Assembly (NCBI RefSeq): GCF_023856365.1
Contig: NC_064540.1
Span: forward strand, 16,213,191 to 16,277,190
Reading direction: 5' to 3'
DNA from: Brienomyrus brachyistius
Lineage: Eukaryota > Chordata > Actinopteri > Osteoglossiformes > Mormyridae
DNA length: 64,000 nucleotides
In this document: positions 1 to 10,584 of the stretch, in pieces
How the letters are laid out: the number at the start of each line of letters is the position of its first letter
Position numbering within the stretch: position 1 is the first letter of the stretch
The notes under the pieces: generated by a model
The model's input: the letters and a program-made list of their open reading frames with translations, nothing else
Databases searched by the model: none
What the model was told of the DNA's origin: nothing
Translations under genes and position numbers: made by a program

Positions 1-734
1 GCAGCATCCAGGTGAATGGGCTGTTCCAACAATTGGATGCAGATTTTGTCCTTAAAGACATGAAATATCTCTTCGCAAAAATAAAGACAAATCAAAAAGT
101 AAATTGTAAATAATTTCTGTGAATTCATTTATTTGTCATTTCTGTTTCAGTTTTTCCCCAAGTTTTTTTCTTAAGTTATAATGAACCGTACACAAATGAA
201 TAATTAATTATCTATTGCTTAGATGCCTACCGATCTTCTACATAACATAAATAATATATAACATCTTGATGATGGGATGCATGACTGTGATAAGCATTAT
301 TGATAGAAAAGTCCCCAGATTTACTGTGAAATCTCCTTCCTACTGAATATGGGGACCCGATATCCAAAAGGAGACAAAATCTCACAGCACAGTCATGTTG
401 TCAAACCGTAGCCAGAACATCAAAGAGAATTGGCCGCCTCATTTGTTAAGTTTTCTGCCATTTTCCTTTTATCATTTCAAAGGTACGGCTAAACGTGATC
501 CATGTGGAAGCTTCTCAAAAGCTTTATATGAACATTCAAAAATAATAGTCTGTGTGGTAAATTTCCAATTTAACAAACAGAAACCAACAAATCCCCTCAA
601 TTTTGTGTGCTATAACATCATTAGTGTATCCTCTGTATCCATTAACATTAATACAAAATAAATAAATGGTTCTTGATCATAATGCTTTGCAGATGTTCCA
701 CAAAATAACAAGCTAAAATTACTCCTTTTCTTTT
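1..734. other. Unassigned AT-rich sequence
   Basis: No gene, repeat family or structured element is recognisable here. The sequence is AT-rich with scattered stops in all frames, and the short open frames have no protein-like features. It is ordinary intergenic or intronic sequence as far as I can see. Confidence 0.5.
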
Positions 735-1085
735 ATGGGGCTTGTTCCAGGAATCAATTACAGGAGATGAATCATCTTACCTTAGATTCATGTAAACATG
801 TGGTCAAACTTTATAGATTTTGACTTTGGCTTCTAATTTTATTGGTGCAGAATGTTTCTTGAAGGACAAATCTTGCTGCCAAACAAAAACTTTTTAATTT
901 TTGTTTGCTATATTTGGAGCTTGTTCATGGCATCAATTATACTGTGAATAACTTTGGCTTAAATGCATGCAAACGTGTGCTTAAACTTTACAGATTTCAA
1001 CTTTGGTTTCTAATTTTATTGGTACAGAATGTTTCTTGAAGGACAGATTTCACTTCCAACCAAACTGTCTTTGATATTTTTGTGC
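735..1085. repeat. Degenerate two-copy tandem duplication, period about 177 bp
   Basis: Two diverged copies lie head to tail. Both contain, in order, a GGGGCTTGTTC-like or GGAGCTTGTTC-like start, a segment with CAAACTTTATAGATTT or TAAACTTTACAGATTT, and then TTCTAATTTTATTGG followed by CAGAATGTTTCTTGAAGGAC. The anchor TTCTAATTTTATTGG starts at 831 in copy one and 1008 in copy two, giving the 177-bp period. Divergence is substantial, so the duplication is old. No coding potential is apparent. Confidence 0.75.
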
Positions 1086-1392
1086 CTGTCGGAAAATAAT
1101 CCAGACCAAATGGGATCTCAGATGTTTCTGCATAAGCATCTGCGCCTTCAGTATCTTAACACAAAGCGTGAATTTACTGAACACTTTAGGGTCAGACTCA
1201 CATTCCCTTCTTCATACTCGTGGCACATCCACTTCATTTCTTCTGCTCCTTTCATTTCTTTAAAAATCGAAACCTCAGTTGCACTCTGACATGAGACAAT
1301 AGCTATAAACGTCCTCATCAACTGGCTTAATGATCAAAGCAAGAATATCACCAATATCAGTCTTCTTAGAAGAGCCCCTGGCCTTTGAGGGT

Positions 1393-1560
1393 ATCTCTAC
1401 TGACACCTGGTTATGACTGTATACACACACACACACACACACACACAATCGTGTAATCATTTCTTTTTGGGGACTGATTCACTTCTATGGGAAAAATGCT
1501 AATGATAACTATGACAACCTTTTGCATTTTAAGTTTTTTCATTGCAGTCACAGATTTTTA
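1393..1560 (+). repeat. Dispersed CA-associated repeat, partial copy 1
   Basis: A (CA)n tract at 1423-1447 is followed by TTGGGGACTGATTCACTTCTATGGGAAAAATGCTAA-like sequence and a TTTTTTCATTGCAGTCACAGA segment (about 1470-1555). The same order of motifs occurs at 1890-2215 and, inverted, at 33105-33290. The family combines a CA microsatellite, a 'cattnatttctatggg' block and a 'taagtaaccaaacaaaatacaag' block. The agreement between three copies in this window establishes it as an interspersed repeat. I do not assign a class. Confidence 0.6.
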
Positions 1561-1800
1561 TAAGATAGAATTTTATAAGATAGACATTTCTCATCTCGGA
1601 TAAGTTAACGGTCATCTCTGGCATTAGAAAGCCGCTTTCGCCCTTTACCTGGCTGGTTTCTGATCATTCCCAGTGTCTCCTGCTTAGCAACCTGCTGCTC
1701 AGTGTAGCCTTCTGCCAGCAGAACTGTGACTAAACCAGGATTTAAAAATGCAGATTGGTTTAAAAATATAGAGTGGTCTCTTTTTCAGTGGCTGTATACA
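1561..1800. other. Unassigned sequence
   Basis: This is a short unique stretch between two copies of the CA-associated repeat. No gene or motif is recognised. Confidence 0.4.
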
Positions 1801-1807
1801 GTACACA

Positions 1808-1848
<41 letters not shown>

Positions 1849-1885
1849 ATACTGTACACACAAACACACACATGCACACACACAG
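1801..1885. repeat. Imperfect (CA)n microsatellite
   Basis: CA dinucleotides run through most of the interval, interrupted by AAAC and GTACA variants. The apparent TH-repeat and CV-repeat peptides in this region are translations of the microsatellite, not genes. It forms one edge of copy 2 of the CA-associated dispersed repeat. Confidence 0.9.
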
Positions 1886-2215
1886 GTTTGCAGTTTGTAA
1901 TTATAATTTTCTGTGGAGTCTCCATTCATTCCTATGGGGAAATCTCTAATCCCATTATGATGACCTTACCCCCCACCCAGCCCTAACCTTCACCATAAGT
2001 AACCAAACAAAATACAAGACTTTTGGATTTTTTTGTTTTTTGATTACATTCACAGATCTTCATGGATACCTGAAAAATTGTCCTCACAATGTCAAAATAA
2101 CAGGTTTTTATTACATTGTGGGGGGCATTTGGTCCCCTCAATGTATTATAAACCTAATTCACATGCACACACAGACACACCCACTCATGCACACACACAC
2201 ACTCAGGCACACACA
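1886..2215 (+). repeat. Dispersed CA-associated repeat, copy 2 (most complete)
   Basis: This copy contains TCTCCATTCATTCCTATGGGG, then CCAGCCCTAACC and CATAAGTAACCAAACAAAATACA, then a TTTTTTGATTACATTCACAG block. It continues through ATTGTCCTCACAATGTCAAAATAACAG and ATTACATTGTGGGGGGCATTTGGTCCCC-like sequence into an impure CA microsatellite at 2160-2214. Parts match the copies at 1470-1555 and, on the opposite strand, 33120-33245. The GTCC..GGGG blocks could pair, so a small foldback transposon is possible, but I see no clear termini. Confidence 0.65.
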
Positions 2216-2790
2216 TATCTTGAACTTTCCAAAGGTTGCTAGATCTCAGGTGGAAGCTCCCAGTACAATGCCTCTTTATTACCATGAGCACTATTCACCA
2301 CAGGATGAGCATCATTATTAATGTTGTGCTCCGCCATGTTTGGCCCTCATTACTGCGTTAATTTATTCATGCATTTCATCAGAGGTATAACTGTTGAGAA
2401 TCTTCCTCCTGGAATATTATGTCTGACCTTTCGAACGGTCAGGTTAGCAATGTTAGTATCAGTTCAAAGCTCTTTGCTGCATAGATGTTTAATTACAGGA
2501 TGCATTGTCACTCTGTCCATATTCCAATAAACAACCTCAGTAAACAAGAGTGTGTATCAGCAGTTCTATGGAGAAATACTATGCCAACCCCAATTCATTT
2601 TTGGAAAATATTTTAAAGTCGTGACTACAGCTGAGCTGCCATCTTTCCAGAAAGTAATACGCAAGCAAGTGTACTTGCACTTAACCAAAAAGAAAAAAGC
2701 AAAGAAAAGAAAAATTACATACTACAAGGAATATGAACAGACCATTTTAAAAATGCAAATGTGCAAAGCCACACTTGTGCTAAAACACAG
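2216..2790. other. Unassigned AT-rich sequence
   Basis: No gene is recognisable. Open frames of 69-84 codons here look random. The interval leads directly into the 29-bp minisatellite. Confidence 0.45.
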
Positions 2791-4106
2791 TGTGCTCTTA
2801 GGGTGAGGCGTGTAACCACTGTGCTCTTAGGGTGAGGAGTGTAACCACTGTGCTCTCAGGGTGAGGCGTGTAACCACTGTGCTCTTAGGGTGAGGCGTGT
2901 AACCACTATGCTCTTAGGGTGAGGCGTGTAACCACTGTGCTCTCAGGGTGAGGTGTGTAACCACTGTGCTCTCAGGGTGAGGAGTGTAACCACTGTGCTC
3001 TCAGGGTTAGGTGTGTAACCACTGTGCTCTCAGGGTGAGGCGTGTAACCACTGTGCTCTCAGGGTGAGGCGTGTAACCACTGTGCTCTCAGGGTGAGGTG
3101 TGTAACCACTGTGCTCTTAGGGTGAGGCGTGTAACCACTGTGCTCTCAGGGTGAGGTGTGTAACCACTGTGCTCTTAGGGTGAGGAGTGTAACCACTGTG
3201 CTCTCAGGGTTAGGTGTGTAACCACTGTGCTCTCAGGGTGAGGTGTGTAACCACTGTGCTCTCAGGGTGAGGCGTGTAACCACTGTGCTCTCAGGGTGAG
3301 GCGTGTAACCACTGTGCTCTCAGGGTGAGGTGTGTAACCACTGTGCTCTCAGGGTGAGGCGTGTAACCACTGTGCTCTTAGGGTGAGGTGTGTAACCACT
3401 GTGCTCTCAGGGTTAGGTGTGTAACCACTGTGCTCTCAGGGTGAGGCGTGTAACCACTGTGCTCTTAGGGTTAGGTGTGTAACCACTGTGCTCTTAGGGT
3501 GAGGCGTGTAACCACTGTGCTCTCAGGATGAGGCGTGTAACCACTGTGCTCTCAGGGTTAGGTATGTAACCACTGTGCTCTTAGGGTGAGGCGTGTAACC
3601 ACTGTGCTCTCAGGGTGAGGCGTGTAACCACTGTGCTCTTAGGGTGAGGCGTGTAACCACTGTGCTCTCAGGGTTAGGTGTGTAACCACTGTGCTCTTAG
3701 GGTGAGGCGTGTAACCACTGTGCTCTCAGGGTTAGGTGTGTAACCACTGTGCTCTTAGGGTTAGGTGTGTAACCACTGTGCTCTCAGGGTGAGGTGTGTA
3801 ACCACTGTGCTCTTAGGGTTAGGTGTGTAACCACTGTGCTCTCAGGGTGAGGTGTGTAACCACTGTGCTCTTAGGGTTAGGTGTGTAACCACTGTGCTCT
3901 CAGGGTGAGGCGTGTAACCACTGTGCTCTCAGGGTGAGGCGTGTAACCATTGTGCTCTTAGGGTGAGGCGTGTAACCACTGTGCTCTCAGGGTTAGGTGT
4001 GTAACCACTGTGCTCTTAGGGTGAGGCGTGTAACCACTGTGCTCTCAGGGTGAGGCATGTAACCACTGTGCTCTTAGGGTGAGGTGTGTAACCACTGTGT
4101 AACCAC
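2791..4106. repeat. 29-bp minisatellite, 45 full units
   Basis: The unit is TGTGCTC(T/C)(T/C)AGGGT(G/T)AGG(C/T/A)GTGTAACCAC with rare other substitutions. From 2791 to 4095 is 1305 bp, exactly 45 x 29, followed by a partial unit to 4106. I saw no indels inside the array. Variation is almost confined to three positions, giving alternative cores TTAGGGTGAGG, CAGGGTGAGG, CAGGGTTAGG and TTAGGGTTAGG; the last contains a telomere-like hexamer plus a partial. Around 3721-3900 two variants alternate, indicating a 58-bp dimer higher-order unit. The unit is not a multiple of three and the array is non-coding. Confidence 0.97.
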
Positions 4107-5194
4107 AACATTGAATAAGTAAAGGAACACATATGCTAAAGTTAAATATCTTTGTTTTTTTGGTGTAGTAATTTATTCATTTAGTCATATAGGTTTTGCT
4201 TTTTTTCTGCTCCGTTCTACTGTAATGCTGGCTAACAGGGTAATGTACCTCTGTAATCTCCCAGAGAATATTTAGTCTTATGAACCTCGGCACAGGAAAT
4301 CACTCTCTGGCCAGTCATTGTTTTTTTCATTTTTTTTTTTATGCCGAAGGAATAGCAGGTGACCACTGTCGGATTTTAATACCAGATTATTACTTTGTAA
4401 TTATATGCTTGTCTACACAATTATTTTTTTATTTAGATTGCTGGATTTTATTTTCTGTTATGTTCTAAAACACCATTAGTATTTAATTTGACAGCCAGTG
4501 CTGCACTTCATTAATTAATTTATTTGTAAACCATTATCTGTGAAGCGTCTTACTCATCAATGCCACAGAATATGACTCACTTTTATTGTATCCTCATAAT
4601 ATACTCAGCCTTAATGGGATACGTTCCTTTGCTTGTGTTTCAATCAGCCAGGCCCCTTATTTCCTTTGGGTGCCTTTAAATTCCTTCTAGTTCATTAGCA
4701 GGAATATTTTCATGATCCAGTCATCATACCTTTTCCGCGCTTCAGCAATGCCTTAATCCACGTCTGCATACTTTAAATCCACCTTCTTTTCACAAGGGGA
4801 AGTTCATTATGTTGTCTAACAACCAGAGAGCACCTGCAAAACATAAATTCTGCCATGTAGACTGCAGGAGTTCTGTCGCTTCCATGGGACAGTTGGAGTC
4901 TGGCTTGAGTTCTTGAGTTCTGACGGTTTATTGCAAATAAGAGATACTCCGTGCAAAGTCACTTCACAAATCCCAGTCTGCCTCAGAGGCGGGTGGATCC
5001 AGTCCGCTGGCGTCAGCAGAGTGGGCTTCTCAGGATTTAAGTCCCCTGCTCGTTTACAAATGCACAGCAAACTGTTCTCCACTGATATTGCAGACTTGCA
5101 TATTTTCATTTTTCTGGCCAAGAGACAATTTTTATTTAATCTAATTTTCTGCTTAGCGGTCTTGTGAAGTGATAGCAGGACGATGGCACTACAG

Positions 5195-5262
5195 GCACCA
5201 GCTTTCGCGCGGCAACGCCGTGGGAAGCGAAAGCGCTCGGGGACGTCATCCTAAGACGTCTG
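5195..5262. promoter_or_regulatory. CpG-rich pocket with inverted repeat and two GACGTC motifs (candidate)
   Basis: GCTTTCGC at 5201-5208 is inverted as GCGAAAGC at 5227-5234, forming a potential 8-bp stem. GACGTC occurs at 5242-5247 and again at 5255-5260, resembling CREB/ATF core half-sites. CpG is conspicuous against a CpG-poor background. A regulatory role is inferred only. There is no transcript or open frame to tie it to. Confidence 0.2.
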
Positions 5263-6390
5263 CTGCTGCGTTTTTACATCAATAATTAAGAGCAATCTCT
5301 GTCTGGCCTTATTTCACAGCATGTGAGCCACTATCAAAGGTGCCTGTTGCACTGGCTTTTCTGATTTACAGACGATTGGGGTGAGCGCGGACATTTTGCG
5401 CATGCTTCTGCTCGGTGATGAAGACATAGCTTCTCTTCCTCTCTGCGGGATACGTAAGAGACCCAGATTCATGTGACAAGGCTGCCGAGAAAGCCATTAT
5501 TCCCCAAAACATATGACTATACATATTATAAGACTTTTATGAAAATATCTTCAAAAGCACTTAAGGGAATTTAAAGGAAATTCCCACCTGGAATCCGGAA
5601 TCTTCGCGATTCGGTGTCACCCCTTTGCGTTTCGTAATCACATTTCAGACTGAAGCGTATAAAATGGGCCAGACAAAGAGCGGGTTTGGCTGCCGGACAA
5701 ACGGGGATTTACACCTTTTATAATAACACACTTCCACATGCTGACATTTTAATTGGTACTGATGTCCTTTTCTCTGTGGGACGGCATTTTGCAGGTTTCC
5801 ACGTTGGACAGCGGCGCTATTAAATCCCGACTGCCAGTCTTTCATGCGTGGCTGTCGAGAATGGGAACCTACATCTGAGATCCACTGTGTTCACTGGATA
5901 CACACGAAGTGACCTATTACAGTAATAGCCGCTGTGAGTAGCTCCACCTGGCAATAACAACGATTTCTCATTGCATTTAGTGCCATTGCTAAAAATAACA
6001 CGGCATACTTGGGTAAATCATATAGATGGCGCCCCTGGATAAATTGCCTGTCAGATTGTTTAGTATGATACCTGTCAACAATTGTCTAAAAGTGTATTAT
6101 ATTCTCAGATGGTTTTCATTTCCTCCCACCCCCCCTGCACCACAATCCACCTGCCTGTCTTTTTATTGTATTTAGACTAGGGCATTCTCTACTTTAGTTG
6201 ATGTACTCATGAATTCATCCCAAGGGTGGCTGGGAATTAGAGAATCTCTGATTTCACAGAAGGCCAGCGCCTTGGTTTCTGGAGACCGAGTGCCGATTAC
6301 GCACATTTCTTTACACTCCCCATTCTGGCATCTACTCTCCTTCATACCTAATGCCAGTCCATTTATTTAAACACTGTAGATCTTTGATCT

Positions 6391-6427
6391 GCGAACGCGT
6401 CGCGTCGATGTCACGTGAGGCCTCACG
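6391..6427. promoter_or_regulatory. CpG cluster with E-box inside a 14-bp palindrome (candidate)
   Basis: A CpG cluster (GCGAACGCGTCGCGTCG) is followed by the E-box CACGTG at 6412-6417. The perfect palindrome CGTGAGGCCTCACG spans 6414-6427. CACGTG is the canonical site for bHLH-ZIP factors of the USF/MYC type. Function here is inference only. Confidence 0.2.
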
Positions 6428-9400
6428 GAAAAGACCTACAACTGAATATGCAACGTGCCGATAAATATTTCAGCAGCACGTTTCCACCGACGCCCTGTTG
6501 ACTTGGCATGTGCCTCTAGCTGATCCCTGCAAGAGTGAAACATGTTTTGCTTGCAATATTTATTCTTTAAAAACAGTAAGTGCCTCGGAGCGTCGCAGCA
6601 GACGAGAAGTACTGGTGCCCCAATTTTCTACCTCCCTCTGTAGATGGAATGAACGTTACGACCAACAGAGGCCCTAAACCGCCAGGCCCCCTTTGTTATC
6701 TCGCCATTTCTTAACCAGACTCCATTCATGTATTATACCCCTCTATACACAGCACAGTCTATCTTTCACAAATGTCAGGGAAAAGAATGAAAAGAATCCT
6801 TCTATTTATTAAGGCCAGCATTAATTATATGTTGTCTCAAAAGTCTTCACACTGATATTTATCAAGCAATCATGCATTTTTTTCTGGGATATTTAATGTG
6901 TATTTATGAGTTTTTTTTTAATGTTTTCAAATAAACATTCATACAATATGGACGCATTTTATGCACATTAACATAATAATATTGTAACATGTGATACGGA
7001 CACTATTGTTCTTGCTGGAACAATAACTTTTTTTTAAGCAACGGAGGTCAGTATCCCATGCTCATTCATCTTAAGCTTCTCATAAGAAAGCCAAGGACAC
7101 GGGGGGAATTGGCATTGAACGGCGTTTTCCGCTGGCAGACGTAATTCCACAGGTCGCAATATGGGTTGTCATGGAGTTCGGGACTTTTTAGAAGCTGCAG
7201 TCCTGTCATGAAGGCAGACATTACATAATTGTGAATAAAACATGTGGTGAAGTATAGTGTTAACCAGCACCGTGTCGCTTTCCATTCTCTTTGCCTATAT
7301 GAGGGAATTCATCAATAGAGCAATTGTTTGAGCTCCCGGCAGACTGGGGCCAGCTTGTAAAATTTATGAGCGGCAGTACAAACAGACAGGGGATGGATCG
7401 AAAGAGGGTCCCACAGGCTGCAGGAAGAGGGTCGTTAGGAATAACAACACAATCAATCACGCCTCTCATGCCGTGCCATTCCCAGCTTCACGCCGCACTG
7501 TTTTTGGAAGTGCACTCATGAACTTCTCATGTTATTATACCCCAGGAATGGTGTGCAGAAACCTCAGAGGTCTCACTGAGCGTTCCGCCTTCACACAGGT
7601 ATCCCAGAGGAACCTGCCGGTTCACAAAGATGCAGTCCCAGTCTTGAAATTGGAAAATACCATTTTATGATGTTTTACCTGCACTTTTAGGATCCTTTGT
7701 CACTTTGAAGTTTTGTTTTATAGGAATCATCTGTAGCCTTTACATTTCTAGTCTAGACAGAACTTGGGAAATGGGATGCATGACAATCATTCCGCACTTC
7801 AAACAGTCTCTTCTCTGAGGCGATGAAATATTATTTTGACATGTGGGATACGCTTTTCGGTGTTGAGATTTAATTTCTATTGCACAGCGTTTGTATTTTA
7901 TCAGTTACACATTTTGGTTGAAAAATTAAAAATAAGAACTTAAAAAATAAGAATGAGTCTTTCTACTTTTCCTTTTCATGCGTGTACTGAGTGCCACGGG
8001 AGTATTGCTCAGAAAAGCATTCGGGGATGCGTCTCTGTGTGTTTTGCAAAGCTCGCCTTTGTGCACTTCTGAAATGTGGAGCCCCTCCTTTCATGGAGCC
8101 AAAGCCAAACGGACTGAGGCTTAGCCTGCAGCATCATCCCAGTACATCCTACTCCTTATTTCCTGTCCTATTACTCACAGAACCACGGAACAGTTCTTGG
8201 AAAGGAGTTGTAGAACTAAGACCACAATGTAGGCTAGAGAATTCAAGTGGAAAAACTTTATTCGCCCACCCACATTGAGGCGAGGTGAGCAGTTATTAAT
8301 GAAATTAAGCATGTCTGTGACCTGAATGAGTCCATCAAAAGGAATCACACAGCTGGCTATTTTAGTTTTCTTTACCTCTCATTAGGAATTAATCCCTTAA
8401 ACTGGGCATTGAACGTGGAGGTCTAGCTGATGTTCGATCCCATCGGCAGTTAACGATGAGATTACTTACTGGATATTTTGATCTCTTAAAACTGCTGATT
8501 ATTTGCAGGATTGTCTAAATACGCGCCTTCTGAAATACAGTTATGAACTCCAGTAATAACCTCTGCTGTGGACACAGTCCATTTCCTTGCTGTAATTTTG
8601 TGAACCAATTATAATGTTCGATCGTGTTACGGTTGAGATACAATGTTCATCTCGGCAAACAAAAATATTTGTGTATTTTGCAGTCACACCATGTCCCTGT
8701 AATTGAGGGTTCATGAAAATGCATGAATTCTGCAGTGGATCAGGAAACAGAGACAGTGGCTAATTAGCGGAAGTGGAGCTGAGAGGTTGCAGCGTAGAAA
8801 CACTGGATAAAGTCAATGGAAAGTTATAAATTGCACCAAGGATCCTGTGTGCCGACCACAGACCCGCCTCAGCTGAGGGCAGCGCCAGCAACTTCCTATA
8901 AACTGCAGAAAAACAGCAGCTCACTCCAACACCAGTCTTTGTTATAAATATCAAGTAAAGGCCTTGACCCAGCCTGTCTTCCATTTGGGTTCAATCCTGC
9001 TGACCCGTATGATTTCTGTTTACTGATCCCGACTCCCGCCTGTCCGACTTGGCAAACCTGATCCCGCTGTTCATGTCTAACCCCAGCATCCTTCACCCCA
9101 GTCGCTCTTCTTAGCACAGCCAATGCTCAGGCCCTTTTCCAAAGGCCTGCAAGGATTTCTCGCTCATCTGCCGACAGCTAAGTCCGGATGGCTGTCGTTT
9201 CCCCTGAGGTTTAACCGAAGGAGATGGACAGTCGCTACGGGCTGAAAGTTGGACGCCCAGGCACTGAAAAATGGTTCGAATTTAGCCTAGAATATACAGC
9301 AAGTGGCACTAAACTGCTGAAATTAGTAACGATAAAGTGCTCTCTGATCACAGCTTAGGACGGGCAGGGCAAAGTGCCAGAAATGGGCACTCAATCTGTG

Positions 9401-10547
9401 AGAGGATACATTGTAGCAATTTACTGTACCATCAGTTACTTGTTAATCTGAACGGCATGGCTTGTGGAAGAAAGGCATCTTCCCATAGATTACAGACCTG
9501 GGATGTATTTTGGTGCCCCCCCCTCTCCCCATCAGGTAACCTTCTATTCAGACATGTTCCTTGCCTATATAAATATTTCTCACTTATTCTCATGCATTAT
9601 TAAAGTAATGAAGTATAGTTTTATTCCTTCAAGCAGATTTCCTTATTGATGGTGAATGTAACATTTTAACATCACACAGAGATTTACTGTAGCATAAAAA
9701 TAGCAAATTAGGATGGCCCGTAGGCATAAATTGATAACATGCTGTAAAAATGTCTGTACGGAGATGCTCTCCAGTGAGGAAGATATAAAACGTGGATCGT
9801 GTAATGCCTGTCTTCTCAAACAGTGTTCTTACTGGACTGCTTGATTGTATGGAGAATAGTAAACCCATGTAAACAGAGGAGCTCAGACCTCCCAGGGCTG
9901 ATGACATGAGCAGTGATTAACACTCTCATTCATTCTCTTTACATTCAGTACCCAGACATCTCACAACACTGTCCTGTACTTCGGTATTTGTAATGAATAT
10001 ATGTTGGACAAGGTAACACACTCCACAATTATAAATGTTAAATAGGCTCTTTAATACATGTTAAGTATGTGCACTTGCCACTGCCTGCACCTGCGATGAA
10101 CTGCTTCGTATCGCTGCACATTCTACAATTCACAGGCAGCTCAATTAATTTGTTTTGTACATATCTGCCAAACTAACAGAATATTTCAGGATCTCAACCA
10201 CGGAGTCAGACTCTATACAGCAATGCTACAGGAATCACTGCGATTCGAGACACACACACACTTACAACCTTATGTGTTGTTGCAGGCTGGCCCCGATGTT
10301 GTACCCTTGAACAAGAGGCCCTTTGTTTGATTTTTAAAAGGCTTGATTTAGAAGCTGCTTTAAACAAACAAAACAACTACTAGCTCATGTGTTCGCCTGT
10401 AATTATGCATCAGTCAATTTTCTGAGTGTGTTAGTCTCCCCCATAGACACAGAATAGAAGATTACAAAAGTAACTCACTGCTTAATATCATTTTCTTTCT
10501 GATTTTTCAATAGATATGTTGGTCTCTCTTTTTATGAGAAACCAAAT

Positions 10548-10584
10548 GGGGTTTGGGGGTTTGGGGTTTTTTTGGGGGCGGGGG
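10548..10584 (+). other. G-quadruplex-forming motif (candidate)
   Basis: Five runs of four or five guanines are separated by short T-rich or single-base spacers: G4, T3, G5, T3, G4, T7, G5, C, G5. This fits the usual intramolecular G-quadruplex pattern on the + strand. No gene start is recognisable nearby, so any role is unknown. Confidence 0.6.

Larger units (their letters stand above)
4107..10547. other. Long gene-free stretch, mostly unique sequence
   Basis: No exon, transposon or array is recognised over about 6.4 kb. The sequence is AT-rich with short CpG-containing pockets at 5195-5262 and 6390-6430, described separately. Its low repeat content beside repeat-rich flanks would suit a region holding conserved non-coding elements, but this is an inference that needs comparison with other fish genomes. 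No open frame here resembles a known protein. Confidence 0.4.

Noticed and set aside
2791..4106. CRISPR array, suggested by regular 29-bp repetition
   Set aside because: Units are contiguous with no unique spacers, and the setting is a vertebrate genome. It is a minisatellite.
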